From Allopontixanthobacter sediminis (GTDB lineage Bacteria > Pseudomonadota > Alphaproteobacteria > Sphingomonadales > Sphingomonadaceae), in contig NZ_WTYL01000005.1 of the NCBI RefSeq assembly GCF_009828115.1, positions 1-64,000 of the forward strand: 64,000 nt of DNA, given 5' to 3'. A program made the translations under genes and the position numbers. Positions within the stretch are counted from its first letter, which is position 1. Every line of letters begins with the position of its first letter. This document shows, piece after piece, positions 35,772-44,774 of the stretch. The notes below the pieces were generated by a model, which did no database searches, was not told where the DNA came from, and saw only the letters and a program-made list of their open reading frames with translations.

Positions 35772-35882
35772 TCACAAGATGCCGGCGAAATTCATTCCAA
35801 GCAGCATCGCTGCCGCGAGGAACCCGAAGCCTCCGAAGTAGACCGCGTCCGCGTGGCGGCCCCACCATCCGGGCGCCTTCAT
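35772..35882 (-). CDS. 36-residue membrane protein coupled to the RND efflux operon
   Basis: The ATG at 35882-35880 overlaps the stop of the outer-membrane factor gene (ATGA), the same coupling used throughout this genome. The peptide has a basic, tryptophan-containing start (MKAPGWWGRHAD) and then a 24-residue hydrophobic segment ending LLGMNFAGIL, so a single membrane span. Small proteins such as AcrZ attach to RND pumps; a similar accessory role is possible but unproven. Short length means chance occurrence cannot be excluded, though the overlap and composition argue for a real gene. Confidence 0.55.
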   Translation of the reverse strand: MKAPGWWGRHADAVYFGGFGFLAAAMLLGMNFAGIL

Positions 35883-37312
35883 GCGCCTGCACCCGGTCCG
35901 TCATTGCTCCACCCGCCTCCGAGTGCGCGGAAGACCGCTATCTGGCGCTCCGAAACGCGGGCATCCTGATCGGCAAGCGCGGCGCGGGCCTCGGCCATGG
36001 TTCGCTCCGCATCGAGAGTATCGAGCGAATTGATCACGCCCTCGCGGTGCTGCGCCCGGGTAATGCGCGCTGCCCGCACCGCCGCGTCCACCGCCAAAAC
36101 GAGCGCGCGCCGTTGTTCGATCGATCGCGCATAGTTCGACAACGCGGTCTCGGTTTCCTGTATGGCAACAAGCACGGTGCCGTCGAACGCTGCGAGAGAG
36201 ATGTCGGCATCGGCCTCCGCTGCGTCGATCCGGGCACGAACCGGTTCGCGGTTTGGCAACGCCCATTCGACCAGCGGTCCGAGCAGGAATCCAAGCGCGC
36301 CCCCTGAAAATATATTGCCCAGGCTGGATGCGGACGTCCCGACCGATCCGCCCATGGTAATCCGCGGGTAAAGATCGGCGCGCGCCACACCGATGCGTGC
36401 GCTGTCGGAAAGAACCCGCTGTTCTGCCGCGCGAACGTCCGGCCGGCGCTGCAGCAATTGGGCGCCGTCACCCACCGGCAGCGGGGTGGTTATCTCCAGC
36501 GGTAGCGAACGCTCGCCCGATATTGCAGGAAGCTGGGAGGGAGCACGGCCTGTCAGGGTAGCCAATGCGAACAGGGCGGCGCTGCGTTCCGCCTCGATTT
36601 CCGGGATCGCCGCCGCGCGCTGTTGGCGCAGGCTTTCGATCCGGGCTACCGCGAGGCCATCGGCCATCCCGGCATCGTGCCGCAAACGGGTCAGGCGGAG
36701 GCTGCTGTCCAGCAATTCGACGATCGACCGGGCGACCTCGATCCGTGCCGCTGCGCTGGCGGCGTTTGCATAGGCGAGCGTCGTATCGGCGACCACCATC
36801 ACCCGCACCGCATCGGCATCGGCCCGGGCAGTGGCGACGTCGCCTTGGGCGGCGTCCACGTTGCTGCTTACCCGTCCGAAGAGATCGACCTCGTAGGCGA
36901 GGTCCGCTCCGACAGAAAAGCTTGCGCCGCGGCGATCCGATCCGGGCGCGGTCTGGCTTTGGGAAGTCTGGCCGTAGGTGGAGGAGGAGTTCAGCCCGAC
37001 CTGCGGCAGCCGGTCCGACCGCGCGCTGCGCAAGGCGGCGCGTGCGCGGTCGATCCGGCCCACCGCCTGGCGGATATCGGTGTTGGCGGCCAGCGCGTCG
37101 ACAACCAGACCGTCGAGCACGGGGTCGCGGTACATGCGCCACCACTCGTCCGGCAAGGGACTGGGCGTAGTCAGACCCGCCTCGGCGGAAAGGAAGGGGC
37201 CGGAGGTCGCATCAGAGTATTGGGGGAGGGATGCGACACCATCCGGCCCCGCCGCGCACCCCGAAAGGGCGAGCGCGGCAACGGCGGAGAGCAGGGAGAT
37301 ACGGTTAGCCAT
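35879..37312 (-). CDS. RND efflux outer-membrane factor lipoprotein (NodT/OprM family)
   Basis: The 477-residue protein has a lipoprotein signal (LAALALSGC-like; lipobox LSGC) and two OEP repeats with long coiled-coil helices, including PDEWWRMYRDPVLDGLV near the N-terminus and ARITRAQHREGVINSLDTLD near the C-terminus, typical of the TolC-like NodT family. It forms the outer-membrane channel for the pump encoded upstream, with an 11-base gap after the RND gene. Confidence 0.93.
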   Translation of the reverse strand: MANRISLLSAVAALALSGCAAGPDGVASLPQYSDATSGPFLSAEAGLTTPSPLPDEWWRMYRDPVLDGLVVDALAANTDIRQAVGRIDRARAALRSARSDRLPQVGLNSSSTYGQTSQSQTAPGSDRRGASFSVGADLAYEVDLFGRVSSNVDAAQGDVATARADADAVRVMVVADTTLAYANAASAAARIEVARSIVELLDSSLRLTRLRHDAGMADGLAVARIESLRQQRAAAIPEIEAERSAALFALATLTGRAPSQLPAISGERSLPLEITTPLPVGDGAQLLQRRPDVRAAEQRVLSDSARIGVARADLYPRITMGGSVGTSASSLGNIFSGGALGFLLGPLVEWALPNREPVRARIDAAEADADISLAAFDGTVLVAIQETETALSNYARSIEQRRALVLAVDAAVRAARITRAQHREGVINSLDTLDAERTMAEARAALADQDARVSERQIAVFRALGGGWSNDGPGAGA

Positions 37313-37323
37313 GGCCTGGATCC

Positions 37324-40300
37324 TTATTCGGCGGGCTGGAGAGGATGCGGCAACGTGTCCCGCCGGGATGGGCCGCGAAATGCGGCGATCCGGTCACCGA
37401 GAGCCCGGCAGACGACGTAGAATGTCGGCGTAAACAGGAGGCCGAAGCCGGTTACGCCCAGCATCCCGAAACAAACCGCCGTGCCCAGCGCCTGCCGCAG
37501 TTCGGCACCGGCGCCGGTGGCAAGGACCAGCGGCACCGACCCGAGGATGAACGCGAAGCTCGTCATCAGGATCGGGCGCAGACGGGTTCGTGCCGCCTCG
37601 ATTGCGGCGTCCACCGGCGACAGGCCGTGCAGGTGCTCGCCCTGCCGGGCGAATTCCACGATCAGGATGGCGTTCTTCGCCGACAGGGCTATCAGGACGA
37701 CCATGCCGATCTGGGTCAGGACGTTGTTGTCCATCCCCATCAAATTCACCCCGATCATCGCCGCCAGCAGGCACATCGGCACGATAAGGATTATCGCCAG
37801 CGGCATGATCAGGCTTTCGTACTGCGCCGCCAGCACCAGGAAGACGAGCAACACCGCCAGGCCGAAAACATACACCGCAGTGTTCCCGGTGGCGGCCTGC
37901 TGGTAGGCGATACCGGTCCATTCGGTGGAGTAACCCTGGGGTACCGTCCTGGCCGCGGCCGTTTCCATCACGGTCAGCGACTGGCCGGTCGATCCGCCGG
38001 GCGCGGTATCGCCGTCGATCGCAACGGCGGGGGCGAGGTTGTAGCGCGACACGCGGTAGGGGCCGGTGGTGTCGGTAAACGTCGCGACCGAGGCGAGCGG
38101 AACCATCGAACCGTTGCCCGACCGCGCATAGAGGTTGCCGATATCGCTGACATCGTTGCGGTAATCGCCGTCCGCCTGGGCGGTCACCCGGTAGGTGCGC
38201 CCCAGCAGGTTGAAGTCGTTCACGAAGGCGCTGCCGAGGTAGACGGACAGCGTGTCGAAGATATCGCCGGGCGCGACGCCCAGCATCTGCGCTTTCTCCC
38301 GGTCGATATCGGTGCGAATTCGCGGCGTCCCGGTGTCGAAGAAAGTATAGACACCGGCGAGCGCTGGTTGCTGGTTTGCTTCCGCGATGACCGCGTTGGC
38401 GACGTCCTGCATGGCGCGGTAACCCTCGCCGGAAGTGTTCTTCAGCATCATCCGGAAACCGCCCGCCGAACCGATACCCTGGATCACCGGTGGTTTGACG
38501 ATCATCAGGCGCGCTTCGTTGATATCGGCTGTCGCGGCCTGGGCTTTAGCGATCAGTTCATCGACCGACTGGCCCTCGCCGTCCCGATCGCCGAATTCGT
38601 CGAGCACCCAGTAGGCCGCAGCCGAACTGGCGGATTGCGTCTGCGTCGTCCCGTCGAAGCCAGACAGCATAACTACGCCTTTAATTCCCTCAATCGGAAG
38701 AACGCGTTCGGCGACTTTCTTCATCACCGCATCGGTGCGGGTGGTGGCGGAGCCAGGGGGCAGTTGGATGACCGAGACGAAGTACCCCTGGTCCTGCTGG
38801 GGGATGAAGCCGGTCGGCGTCGCCGCCAGCGTCAGTCCGGTCACGGCGATAAGGACTACATACGCCCCCATCATCCGGCGGGGCATGCCGAGAAGATTGT
38901 GCGTTAACCGAGCATAGCGTTCGCTGAAACGCTCGAAACCGGCATTGAACGCGTCACCGGCTCGCTCGGCCACCCGGCGCCAACGGGGCGCGTTCTCGGG
39001 CAGCTTCTGGTGCGGGCGCAGCAGGAGCGCCGAAAGCGCCGGCGACAGCGTGAGCGACACCAGTAGCGAAATGACGGTTGCCGCCGAAATCGTCACCGCG
39101 AACTGCTTGTAGAATTCGCCCGAAAGGCCGCCCATGAAAAGTGTCGGGACGAAAACCGCGCACAGCACGAGCACGATTGCGATCAGCGCCGAACCGACCT
39201 CGTCCATCGACCGCCGTGCGGCTTCGAGCGGACTGAACCCCGCCTCGAGATTGCGCTCGACATTCTCCACCACCACGATCGCATCGTCGACCACGATCCC
39301 GATGGCGAGCACCAGCCCGAACAGCGACAGGTTGTTAAGTGAGTATCCGAGCATCGCGAGCACGGCAAAAGTGCCCACCAGCGAAATCGGGATCGCCAGC
39401 ACCGGGATGATCGAGGCCCGCGCCTTCTGCAGGAAGACGATTATTACCAACACCACCAGCACCACCGCCTCGAGCAGCGTGTGCAGCACCGCGTCGATAC
39501 TTTGCGAGATGAATTCGGTCGGGTTGTAGACGATCCGGTATTCCATCCCTTGCGGGAAGGAGGCCGACAATTCGTCCATGGCGGTCTTCACGCCTTCGGC
39601 GGCGGCCAGTGCATTCGATCCCGGCTTCTGGAAAACCGGCAGGATCACGGAATCCAGGTCGTTCAAATAGGCGGAGGTCGCGTAATCCGCAGCACCGATT
39701 TCCACCCGGGCGACATCGTTGACATGGATCTGGCGGCCTTGGTCATCAGTCCGGAGAACGACTTGTCCGAATTGTGCCGGGTCGGTGAAGCGGCCCTGCG
39801 TTTCGACATTCAGTTGGAAGGCGCTGTCGGGGCTGGGCTGCTGGCCCAGGGTGCCGGCGGCGACCTGGACGTTCTGCGCCCGCAGCGCCTGCACCACATC
39901 GCTCCCGGTCAGTCCGAGCGCAGCGGCGCGGCCCGGATCGATCCAGACGCGCATCGCCAGTTCCCTCTGGCCGAACAACTGCACATCGCCGACGCCTTCG
40001 AGCCGTGCCAGGCGGTCCTTGATGCGGGTCTGCGCGTAATTGGAGATATACTCGCGGTCGAGCGAACCGTCGGGCGAAACGAGGTTCACCACCATCAGGA
40101 AGTCCGGCGTGGTCTTGCGGGTAACGATGCCCAGCCGCCGTACTTCTTCGGGCAGCCTCGCTTCGGCAATCGCGACGCGGTTCTGCACCAGCACCTGCGC
40201 TTCATCCAGGTCGGTCCCCGCAGCGAAGGTGACGGTGATCGTCATCCGTCCGTCGCCGGTGGATTCGCTCGATTGGTAGAGCATCCCGTCGACGCCGTTG

Positions 40301-40512
40301 ATTTCCTGTTCGATCGGATTGGCCACGGTATCGGCGACTGTCTCCGCCGACGCGCCCGGATAGGCGGCGGTGACGGTGACCGTCGGCGGAACGATGTCCG
40401 GGTACTGGCTCACCGGAAGGAAGAAGTAGGAAATCGCACCCACGAGCGTGATCAGCACCGCGAGTACGCTGGCGAAGATCGGTCGGTCGATAAAGAAGCG
40501 GGAAATTTGCAT
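37324..40512 (-). CDS. RND multidrug efflux permease (AcrB/MexB, HAE1 family)
   Basis: Inner-membrane proton-driven pump of 1062 residues, full length. Starts MQISRFFIDRPIFASVLAVL, has twelve membrane helices with two large periplasmic loops (the first includes ITVTFAAGTDLDEAQVLVQN), and carries the essential aspartate pair in TM4 (LAIGIVVDDAIVVVENVERN). The C-terminal half has LSAKNAILIVEFARQGE in TM10-11. Second gene of the MFP-RND-OMF operon. Substrates are probably lipophilic drugs or aromatics; specificity not deducible. Confidence 0.96.
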   Translation of the reverse strand: MQISRFFIDRPIFASVLAVLITLVGAISYFFLPVSQYPDIVPPTVTVTAAYPGASAETVADTVANPIEQEINGVDGMLYQSSESTGDGRMTITVTFAAGTDLDEAQVLVQNRVAIAEARLPEEVRRLGIVTRKTTPDFLMVVNLVSPDGSLDREYISNYAQTRIKDRLARLEGVGDVQLFGQRELAMRVWIDPGRAAALGLTGSDVVQALRAQNVQVAAGTLGQQPSPDSAFQLNVETQGRFTDPAQFGQVVLRTDDQGRQIHVNDVARVEIGAADYATSAYLNDLDSVILPVFQKPGSNALAAAEGVKTAMDELSASFPQGMEYRIVYNPTEFISQSIDAVLHTLLEAVVLVVLVIIVFLQKARASIIPVLAIPISLVGTFAVLAMLGYSLNNLSLFGLVLAIGIVVDDAIVVVENVERNLEAGFSPLEAARRSMDEVGSALIAIVLVLCAVFVPTLFMGGLSGEFYKQFAVTISAATVISLLVSLTLSPALSALLLRPHQKLPENAPRWRRVAERAGDAFNAGFERFSERYARLTHNLLGMPRRMMGAYVVLIAVTGLTLAATPTGFIPQQDQGYFVSVIQLPPGSATTRTDAVMKKVAERVLPIEGIKGVVMLSGFDGTTQTQSASSAAAYWVLDEFGDRDGEGQSVDELIAKAQAATADINEARLMIVKPPVIQGIGSAGGFRMMLKNTSGEGYRAMQDVANAVIAEANQQPALAGVYTFFDTGTPRIRTDIDREKAQMLGVAPGDIFDTLSVYLGSAFVNDFNLLGRTYRVTAQADGDYRNDVSDIGNLYARSGNGSMVPLASVATFTDTTGPYRVSRYNLAPAVAIDGDTAPGGSTGQSLTVMETAAARTVPQGYSTEWTGIAYQQAATGNTAVYVFGLAVLLVFLVLAAQYESLIMPLAIILIVPMCLLAAMIGVNLMGMDNNVLTQIGMVVLIALSAKNAILIVEFARQGEHLHGLSPVDAAIEAARTRLRPILMTSFAFILGSVPLVLATGAGAELRQALGTAVCFGMLGVTGFGLLFTPTFYVVCRALGDRIAAFRGPSRRDTLPHPLQPAE

Positions 40513-40563
40513 GGACGCACTCCGGGCGTGAATTGGCGCTTGGCGGATACTTCGAGCGCGAAG

Positions 40564-41886
40564 CTACTTGGCGAGGGTCGCCGATGCGGCGCGGGACACC
40601 CTCGGGGCGGCAGCAGTTGAAACGACGTCCGGGCTTGCGGCGGTGATGCGGCCCTGCTTGGCGGTAACTTTTTGGCCGGGCATGGCCATCTGGACGCCCT
40701 CGATGACGACCTTGTCGGAGGGTTTCAGTCCCCGTTCCACGACCCGCAGATTGCCGATCAACGGCCCCAGTTCGACGGTCCTGGTCGCAACCGTTCCGTC
40801 CTTCTGCACAACCAGCAGCAACTTGCGCGTCTGGTCGGTGGTTACCGCGGTGTCGGGCACCAGCAACGCCTGATGCGTTCCCCCGGTCGCCAGCCGCATG
40901 CGCCCGAAGAGGCCCGGTGCCAGAAAGCCTTCGCCATTGGTCACAACCGCACGGGCACGGATTGTCCCCGAGGCGCTATCGAGCGCGTTGTCGGTGAAAT
41001 CGAGCGTGCCCTGCCACGTGTATTCGGTCTCGTCCTGCAGGCGGATTTCGATCGGGGTGCCCTTGTCCAGGCCCTCCCGGCGCGCCTTGAGGAACAGGGC
41101 TTCCGACCCGGCGAACTCGAAATAGACCGGGTCCACCGCGTTGATCGTTGTCAGCAGGGTGGCCTCGGCGCCGCCTCCCCCGGAAACGAGATTGCCCGCA
41201 TCGATGCGGCGATCCGAGATGCGGCCGGAGATCGGCGCACGAACGGTGGTGAAGCTCATGTCCAGCGAACGTGACGAAACCCGGGCACGGGCCGCCGCGA
41301 GACTGGCTTCGTTGTTACGAACTTCGGCCTTGAGTCGGTCGATCTCGGTCGCGGCGATCGCGTCTTCGGCGACGAGGCGCCCCGCACGGGCAAGATTATC
41401 ACGCGACAGCGCCAGTGCGCTCTCGGCTCTTGCGGCCTCAGCCTTCGCTTCGGCGAGCATGGCGCCATAGGACCGGGCATCGATGGTGAAGAGCGGTGCG
41501 CCCTGGCGGACGTACTGACCGTCGGTGAAGTGGATGCGGGTGATCTGCCCGCTCACCTGCGGGCGGATCTCGACGCTGCGGCTCGCTTCGAAGCGGCCAA
41601 CGAATTCATCCCATTCCGTGATCTCGCGCTGCAACGGCTCCGCAATGGTGACGACCGGAAGGGGAAGCGCTGCGGGGGAGGGTGTGCCCCCCGCGAACAG
41701 CCACCATGCAGCAACCAGCGACAGGATAATCAGAGCACCCGTCCAGAGGACTGAGCGGCGCAATGTTTTCGGCGCATCCGGCTGGTCACCGGCACCGTCA
41801 TGGTCGCCGGTCGGCTCGAGCGCCTCCTGCTCCCGGCGCTCGGCCGTCGCTGCATCATTATAGCGATCGAATGGTGTTTCGAACAT
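40564..41886 (-). CDS. RND efflux periplasmic adaptor (AcrA/MFP family)
   Basis: The 440-residue protein has a cytoplasmic N-terminal extension of about 43 residues (acidic, MFETPFDRYNDAATAERREQ) and then an uncleaved membrane anchor (VLWTGALIILSLVAAWWLF), instead of the usual lipoprotein signal. The barrel-sandwich (SGQITRIHFTDGQYVRQGAP), coiled-coil hairpin and beta-barrel domains follow in order. Links the RND pump to the outer-membrane factor. First gene of the operon, with its own promoter and operator-like repeats upstream. Confidence 0.93.
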   Translation of the reverse strand: MFETPFDRYNDAATAERREQEALEPTGDHDGAGDQPDAPKTLRRSVLWTGALIILSLVAAWWLFAGGTPSPAALPLPVVTIAEPLQREITEWDEFVGRFEASRSVEIRPQVSGQITRIHFTDGQYVRQGAPLFTIDARSYGAMLAEAKAEAARAESALALSRDNLARAGRLVAEDAIAATEIDRLKAEVRNNEASLAAARARVSSRSLDMSFTTVRAPISGRISDRRIDAGNLVSGGGGAEATLLTTINAVDPVYFEFAGSEALFLKARREGLDKGTPIEIRLQDETEYTWQGTLDFTDNALDSASGTIRARAVVTNGEGFLAPGLFGRMRLATGGTHQALLVPDTAVTTDQTRKLLLVVQKDGTVATRTVELGPLIGNLRVVERGLKPSDKVVIEGVQMAMPGQKVTAKQGRITAASPDVVSTAAAPRVSRAASATLAK

Positions 41887-42024
41887 GGTAATCCCTGACC
41901 TTCACATGCCAAGCGGCATCGTTCCCGGAAGCGCGGCGCTTTCGAGGTTGAACACACGGTAATCTGACGGACCGGACGCGAGGGACCTGCCTTGCAGAAC
42001 CGGACGAACCGGCTCAACCGTTAA

Positions 42025-42090
42025 TATGTACCGCTAAGTATGTAATGTGAGGTTCAGGTCAAGCGATTTTTATGTACCGCTTGGTATTTA
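42025..42090 (-). promoter_or_regulatory. Promoter of RND operon with two operator-like repeats
   Basis: TATGTACCGCTAAGTATGTA (42025-42044) and TATGTACCGCTTGGTATTTA (42071-42090) are direct copies differing at three of 20 positions; each holds a TAC-N6-GTA dyad. On the minus strand, TTGACC at 42062-42057 and TACTTA at 42040-42035, 16 bases apart, form a sigma-70-like promoter. One repeat covers the -10 and the other lies just upstream of the -35, an arrangement suited to repression by the neighbouring TetR protein. Confidence 0.65.
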
Positions 42091-42113
42091 TTTTCCCGCA
42101 ACCGGCAGACTGG

Positions 42114-42713
42114 TTACCGGGAAGGCCAAGAAAGCAGTGCCGATTCAGCCACTTGCAAGAGTTCCTCGCGAGTAGCGCCCGATTGGGCCTGGACCGACAT
42201 TCCCTGCATGATTGCCAGCAGGTATCGCGTCATTGCGGCTGCGTCGGCATCGATGACGAATTCGCCCGCATCGATCGCACGCTGCATCCGCTCGATGATC
42301 AGGTTCCGCGCCGATTCGGTGCGGCTGTTCACATCGTCCCGGATGGATGGTTCGATACTCTGGCACGCGACCGAGGAAATTACGCCCATGCAGCCGCGGG
42401 ATTCGCCCCCGGTGGCGACTTCGACCGCGCCCAGCAGCAGGTTCTCGGCAACGGCGCGCGCTGTCAACGCGTCAACCGCCTCGCCGATATAGGCCAGCTT
42501 ATCCTTTTCGTATCGGTCCAAGGCCTGCAGGAAAAGCGCTTCCTTGTTACCGAACGCGGCGTACAGGCTGGGGCGGGTGATGCCCATGGCATCGGTCAGA
42601 TCGGAAAGCGACGCGCCTTCGTAGCCTTTCTGCCAGAATACCTGGAGCGCGGCCCCGAGAACTTCATCCTTGTCGAATTCTCTCGGGCGGCCCCTTGTTG
42701 CAATCTTTTCCAT
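42114..42713 (-). CDS. TetR/AcrR-family repressor of the RND efflux operon
   Basis: The 199-residue regulator starts with RGRPREFDKDEVLGAALQVF and an HTH containing LSDLTDAMGITRPSLYAAFG NKE (about residues 36-58), then a helical effector domain. It lies directly upstream of the adaptor gene in the same orientation, with operator-like repeats in the gap. A -10 TATACT ends eight bases before its ATG, so its mRNA may be leaderless. It is the probable drug-sensing repressor of the pump. Confidence 0.9.
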   Translation of the reverse strand: MEKIATRGRPREFDKDEVLGAALQVFWQKGYEGASLSDLTDAMGITRPSLYAAFGNKEALFLQALDRYEKDKLAYIGEAVDALTARAVAENLLLGAVEVATGGESRGCMGVISSVACQSIEPSIRDDVNSRTESARNLIIERMQRAIDAGEFVIDADAAAMTRYLLAIMQGMSVQAQSGATREELLQVAESALLSWPSR

Positions 42714-43024
42714 ACCGAGGAGTATAGAACATCCATCCGTGTTTGCAAGGCGGTCTGGGTCCGGACCTGCAGGCTCGAATGAACCGCGGCCGTGCTGCCC
42801 GAAGCGCAGAGTTACCCGAAAACCGCGACTGACGCAGCGGCTGATCTATAAATCACAGTATATGCGAGCGAAATTTACTGCTAGGACCTTGTCCAGTTTC
42901 CCCGTCACGCCAGTTCTTTATGTTCTTTTTCGCCCCATTATCGCCACTTGGCCGGGCTAATCTCGAACGCCGCAAAACCTAAGCGTTGCGGGCACGTTTC
43001 CCTTTTCAAGGTCGCACACAGTCC
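42714..43024. other. Divergent intergenic region; promoter of TetR gene
   Basis: On the minus strand TTGCAA (42748-42743) and TATACT (42726-42721), 16 bases apart, form a promoter whose start point falls at or within a base or two of the TetR ATG. The rest, up to the kinase gene at 43025, shows no gene, no clear promoter consensus and no strong repeat. Confidence 0.5.
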
Positions 43025-44101
43025 ATGAATTCCAAACCTATTACCAGGTTCCAGCTCGACGCACGGCACAAGGCGGCTGCGGACATGCTTCCGCTGTCAC
43101 GCGAACACGCACTTCAATCGGCAGGTCCTGCGTTTCACGCGCTTGCTGACACGATGCCGCAAATGGTCTGGTCGACCTTGTCCGACGGATCGCACGATTA
43201 CTACAACGCACGGTGGTACGAGTTCACCGGCGTTACCGTGGGATCGACAGATGGCGACGGCTGGGCGGGGATGTTTCACCCCGAAGACCAGCCCGACGCG
43301 TGGGAAAAGTGGAGCCACAGTCTGAGTACGGGCGAACCGTACGAAGTCGAATATCGGCTGCGTCATCGCTCGGGTGAATATCGCTGGATGATCGGGCGCG
43401 CACTGCCCGTCCTGGACGAGAATGGGGCAATCCAGCGCTGGATCGGTACCTGCACCGATATCGAAGACCAGAAGCAGGCATCGCTCCAGAACGAGATCCT
43501 GAGCCAGGAACTCAGCCACCGGATCAAGAACATCTTCGCAATCGTCTCGAGCCTGATCAGCCTGACGGCACGGGCCAACAAGGGCTTCCAGAACGCCGCC
43601 AAAGATCTGCAGGGCCGAATTTCAGCCTTGGGACGAGCGCACGAATTCGTCCGCCCGCACAGCGAGAAGTCGCGCCCTCAAATAGGCGATGTGACGCTTT
43701 CCTCCCTGTTGGCGACAATCTTCGGGTCTTATCCCGCTTATTCCGAGGGGCGGATCAAGATCGGCGGACCGGACATCACCATCGACAGCAAAGCCGCGAC
43801 ACCGGTAGCGCTCATTTTCCACGAGTTGGCGACCAACGCGATGAAATACGGCGCGTTATCGGTCCCGGACGGGCGCATTACGCTCGACCTTTCCGCTAAC
43901 GAGGAAACCGTGCGAATTGCCTGGGCCGAACGAAACTCACCGACCGTGCTGGACGCGGAGCCCACATCGGGGTTCGGAAGCCGGTTGATTGACCTGGCGA
44001 TAAGACAGCAGCTTGGCGGACACTATGAACGGACCTGGACTGCTGACGGCATGGAGCTGGTGATGGAAGTCAAACGCGACAGGCTTGAACAAGCAGCTTA
44101 G
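43025..44101 (+). CDS. PAS-domain HWE/HisKA2-family sensor histidine kinase
   Basis: Soluble 358-residue kinase. A PAS domain occupies about residues 45-165 (MPQMVWSTLSDGSHDYYNAR; RSGEYRWMIGRALPVLDENG, with a C-terminal IGTCTDIEDQKQ linker). The phosphoacceptor helix is LSQELSHRIKNIFAIVSSL (about residue 175), and the ATP domain has the HWE-type N-box HELATNAMKYGALS and a GFGSRLIDLAI lid region. No membrane segment, so a cytoplasmic stimulus (light, redox, ligand) is likely; no LOV cysteine motif is seen. Converges on a response regulator gene with a four-base overlap of stops. ATG 43025 is preferred over an upstream in-frame start at 42986. Confidence 0.9.
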   Translation: MNSKPITRFQLDARHKAAADMLPLSREHALQSAGPAFHALADTMPQMVWSTLSDGSHDYYNARWYEFTGVTVGSTDGDGWAGMFHPEDQPDAWEKWSHSLSTGEPYEVEYRLRHRSGEYRWMIGRALPVLDENGAIQRWIGTCTDIEDQKQASLQNEILSQELSHRIKNIFAIVSSLISLTARANKGFQNAAKDLQGRISALGRAHEFVRPHSEKSRPQIGDVTLSSLLATIFGSYPAYSEGRIKIGGPDITIDSKAATPVALIFHELATNAMKYGALSVPDGRITLDLSANEETVRIAWAERNSPTVLDAEPTSGFGSRLIDLAIRQQLGGHYERTWTADGMELVMEVKRDRLEQAA

Positions 44102-44502
44102 CTCTCGAACAGACGCAGGCACTCGGGCGGGGCCACGCTTCTGCCCTTGCGCAAAGCGAGGACATAATCGAGCACCTGCTGCAGGATCGTCAGATCAACC
44201 GGCTTTTCGAGAGCTCCGATCGCACCGCGAACGCCGTCCCCGAGCTGCGTCGGGTTGGCGGTCACGAAGATCACTTCGATGCCGAACTCGGAAGCGAGCT
44301 TTTCGGCGATTATCGGACCGGTAGCGCCGTCCATGAGATTGACGTCGACCAGTGCGACATCGATCGTATCCGACGCTTTTTCCATTGCAGATTGCATATC
44401 GTCCGCGATTCCCGCGCACAGATAGCCCAGTTCCTTGATGACCTCCTCCATTTCCAAAGCGATCAGAAACTCGTCTTCAACAATCAGGATGGATGTGGTC
44501 AT
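44098..44502 (-). CDS. Single-domain response regulator (CheY-like receiver)
   Basis: The 134-residue protein is one receiver domain: acidic pair in ILIVEDEFLIALEMEE, phospho-aspartate in VALVDVNLMDGATG (about residue 52), conserved threonine in VIFVTANPTQL and the lysine in ALEKPVD. No output domain. Such receivers work with HWE kinases in the alphaproteobacterial general stress network. ATG 44502 starts the receiver directly; ATG 44511 is an alternative. An EcfG-type promoter reads into it from about 44569. Confidence 0.88.
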   Translation of the reverse strand: MTTSILIVEDEFLIALEMEEVIKELGYLCAGIADDMQSAMEKASDTIDVALVDVNLMDGATGPIIAEKLASEFGIEVIFVTANPTQLGDGVRGAIGALEKPVDLTILQQVLDYVLALRKGRSVAPPECLRLFES

Positions 44503-44542
44503 TGGCCTCATATCGTTTGCTTAGGTGATCGCGCGTGCATTG

Positions 44543-44569
44543 GGAACGTAGCCGGCAGCTTACGGTTCC
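44543..44569. promoter_or_regulatory. Symmetric EcfG-type stress promoter
   Basis: On the minus strand GGAAC (44569-44565) and CGTT (44548-44545) are separated by 16 bases, a full consensus match pointing to the response regulator gene. Because the ends are complementary, the plus strand also reads GGAAC-N17-GTT (44543-44567), pointing towards the DUF5996 gene about 210 bases away, though with GGTT instead of CGTT. Confidence 0.6.
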
Positions 44570-44774
44570 AAATGGTGTTAACCAGTTGTCGCCGTTCGGG
44601 GGACGGACAGTCGGGAATGCCACGGAATGGCGCAACCGGTTGATGGCTGCGTCACCTCGACGGGGGCGTTGTCAGGCGATACATCTATCTGGTGCCGACA
44701 CAATTCAGCACGGAATCACGAATGAGGACCCATTGGCGGACGGTTGATTTTCACTTCGAAGGCAGGACCAGCAG

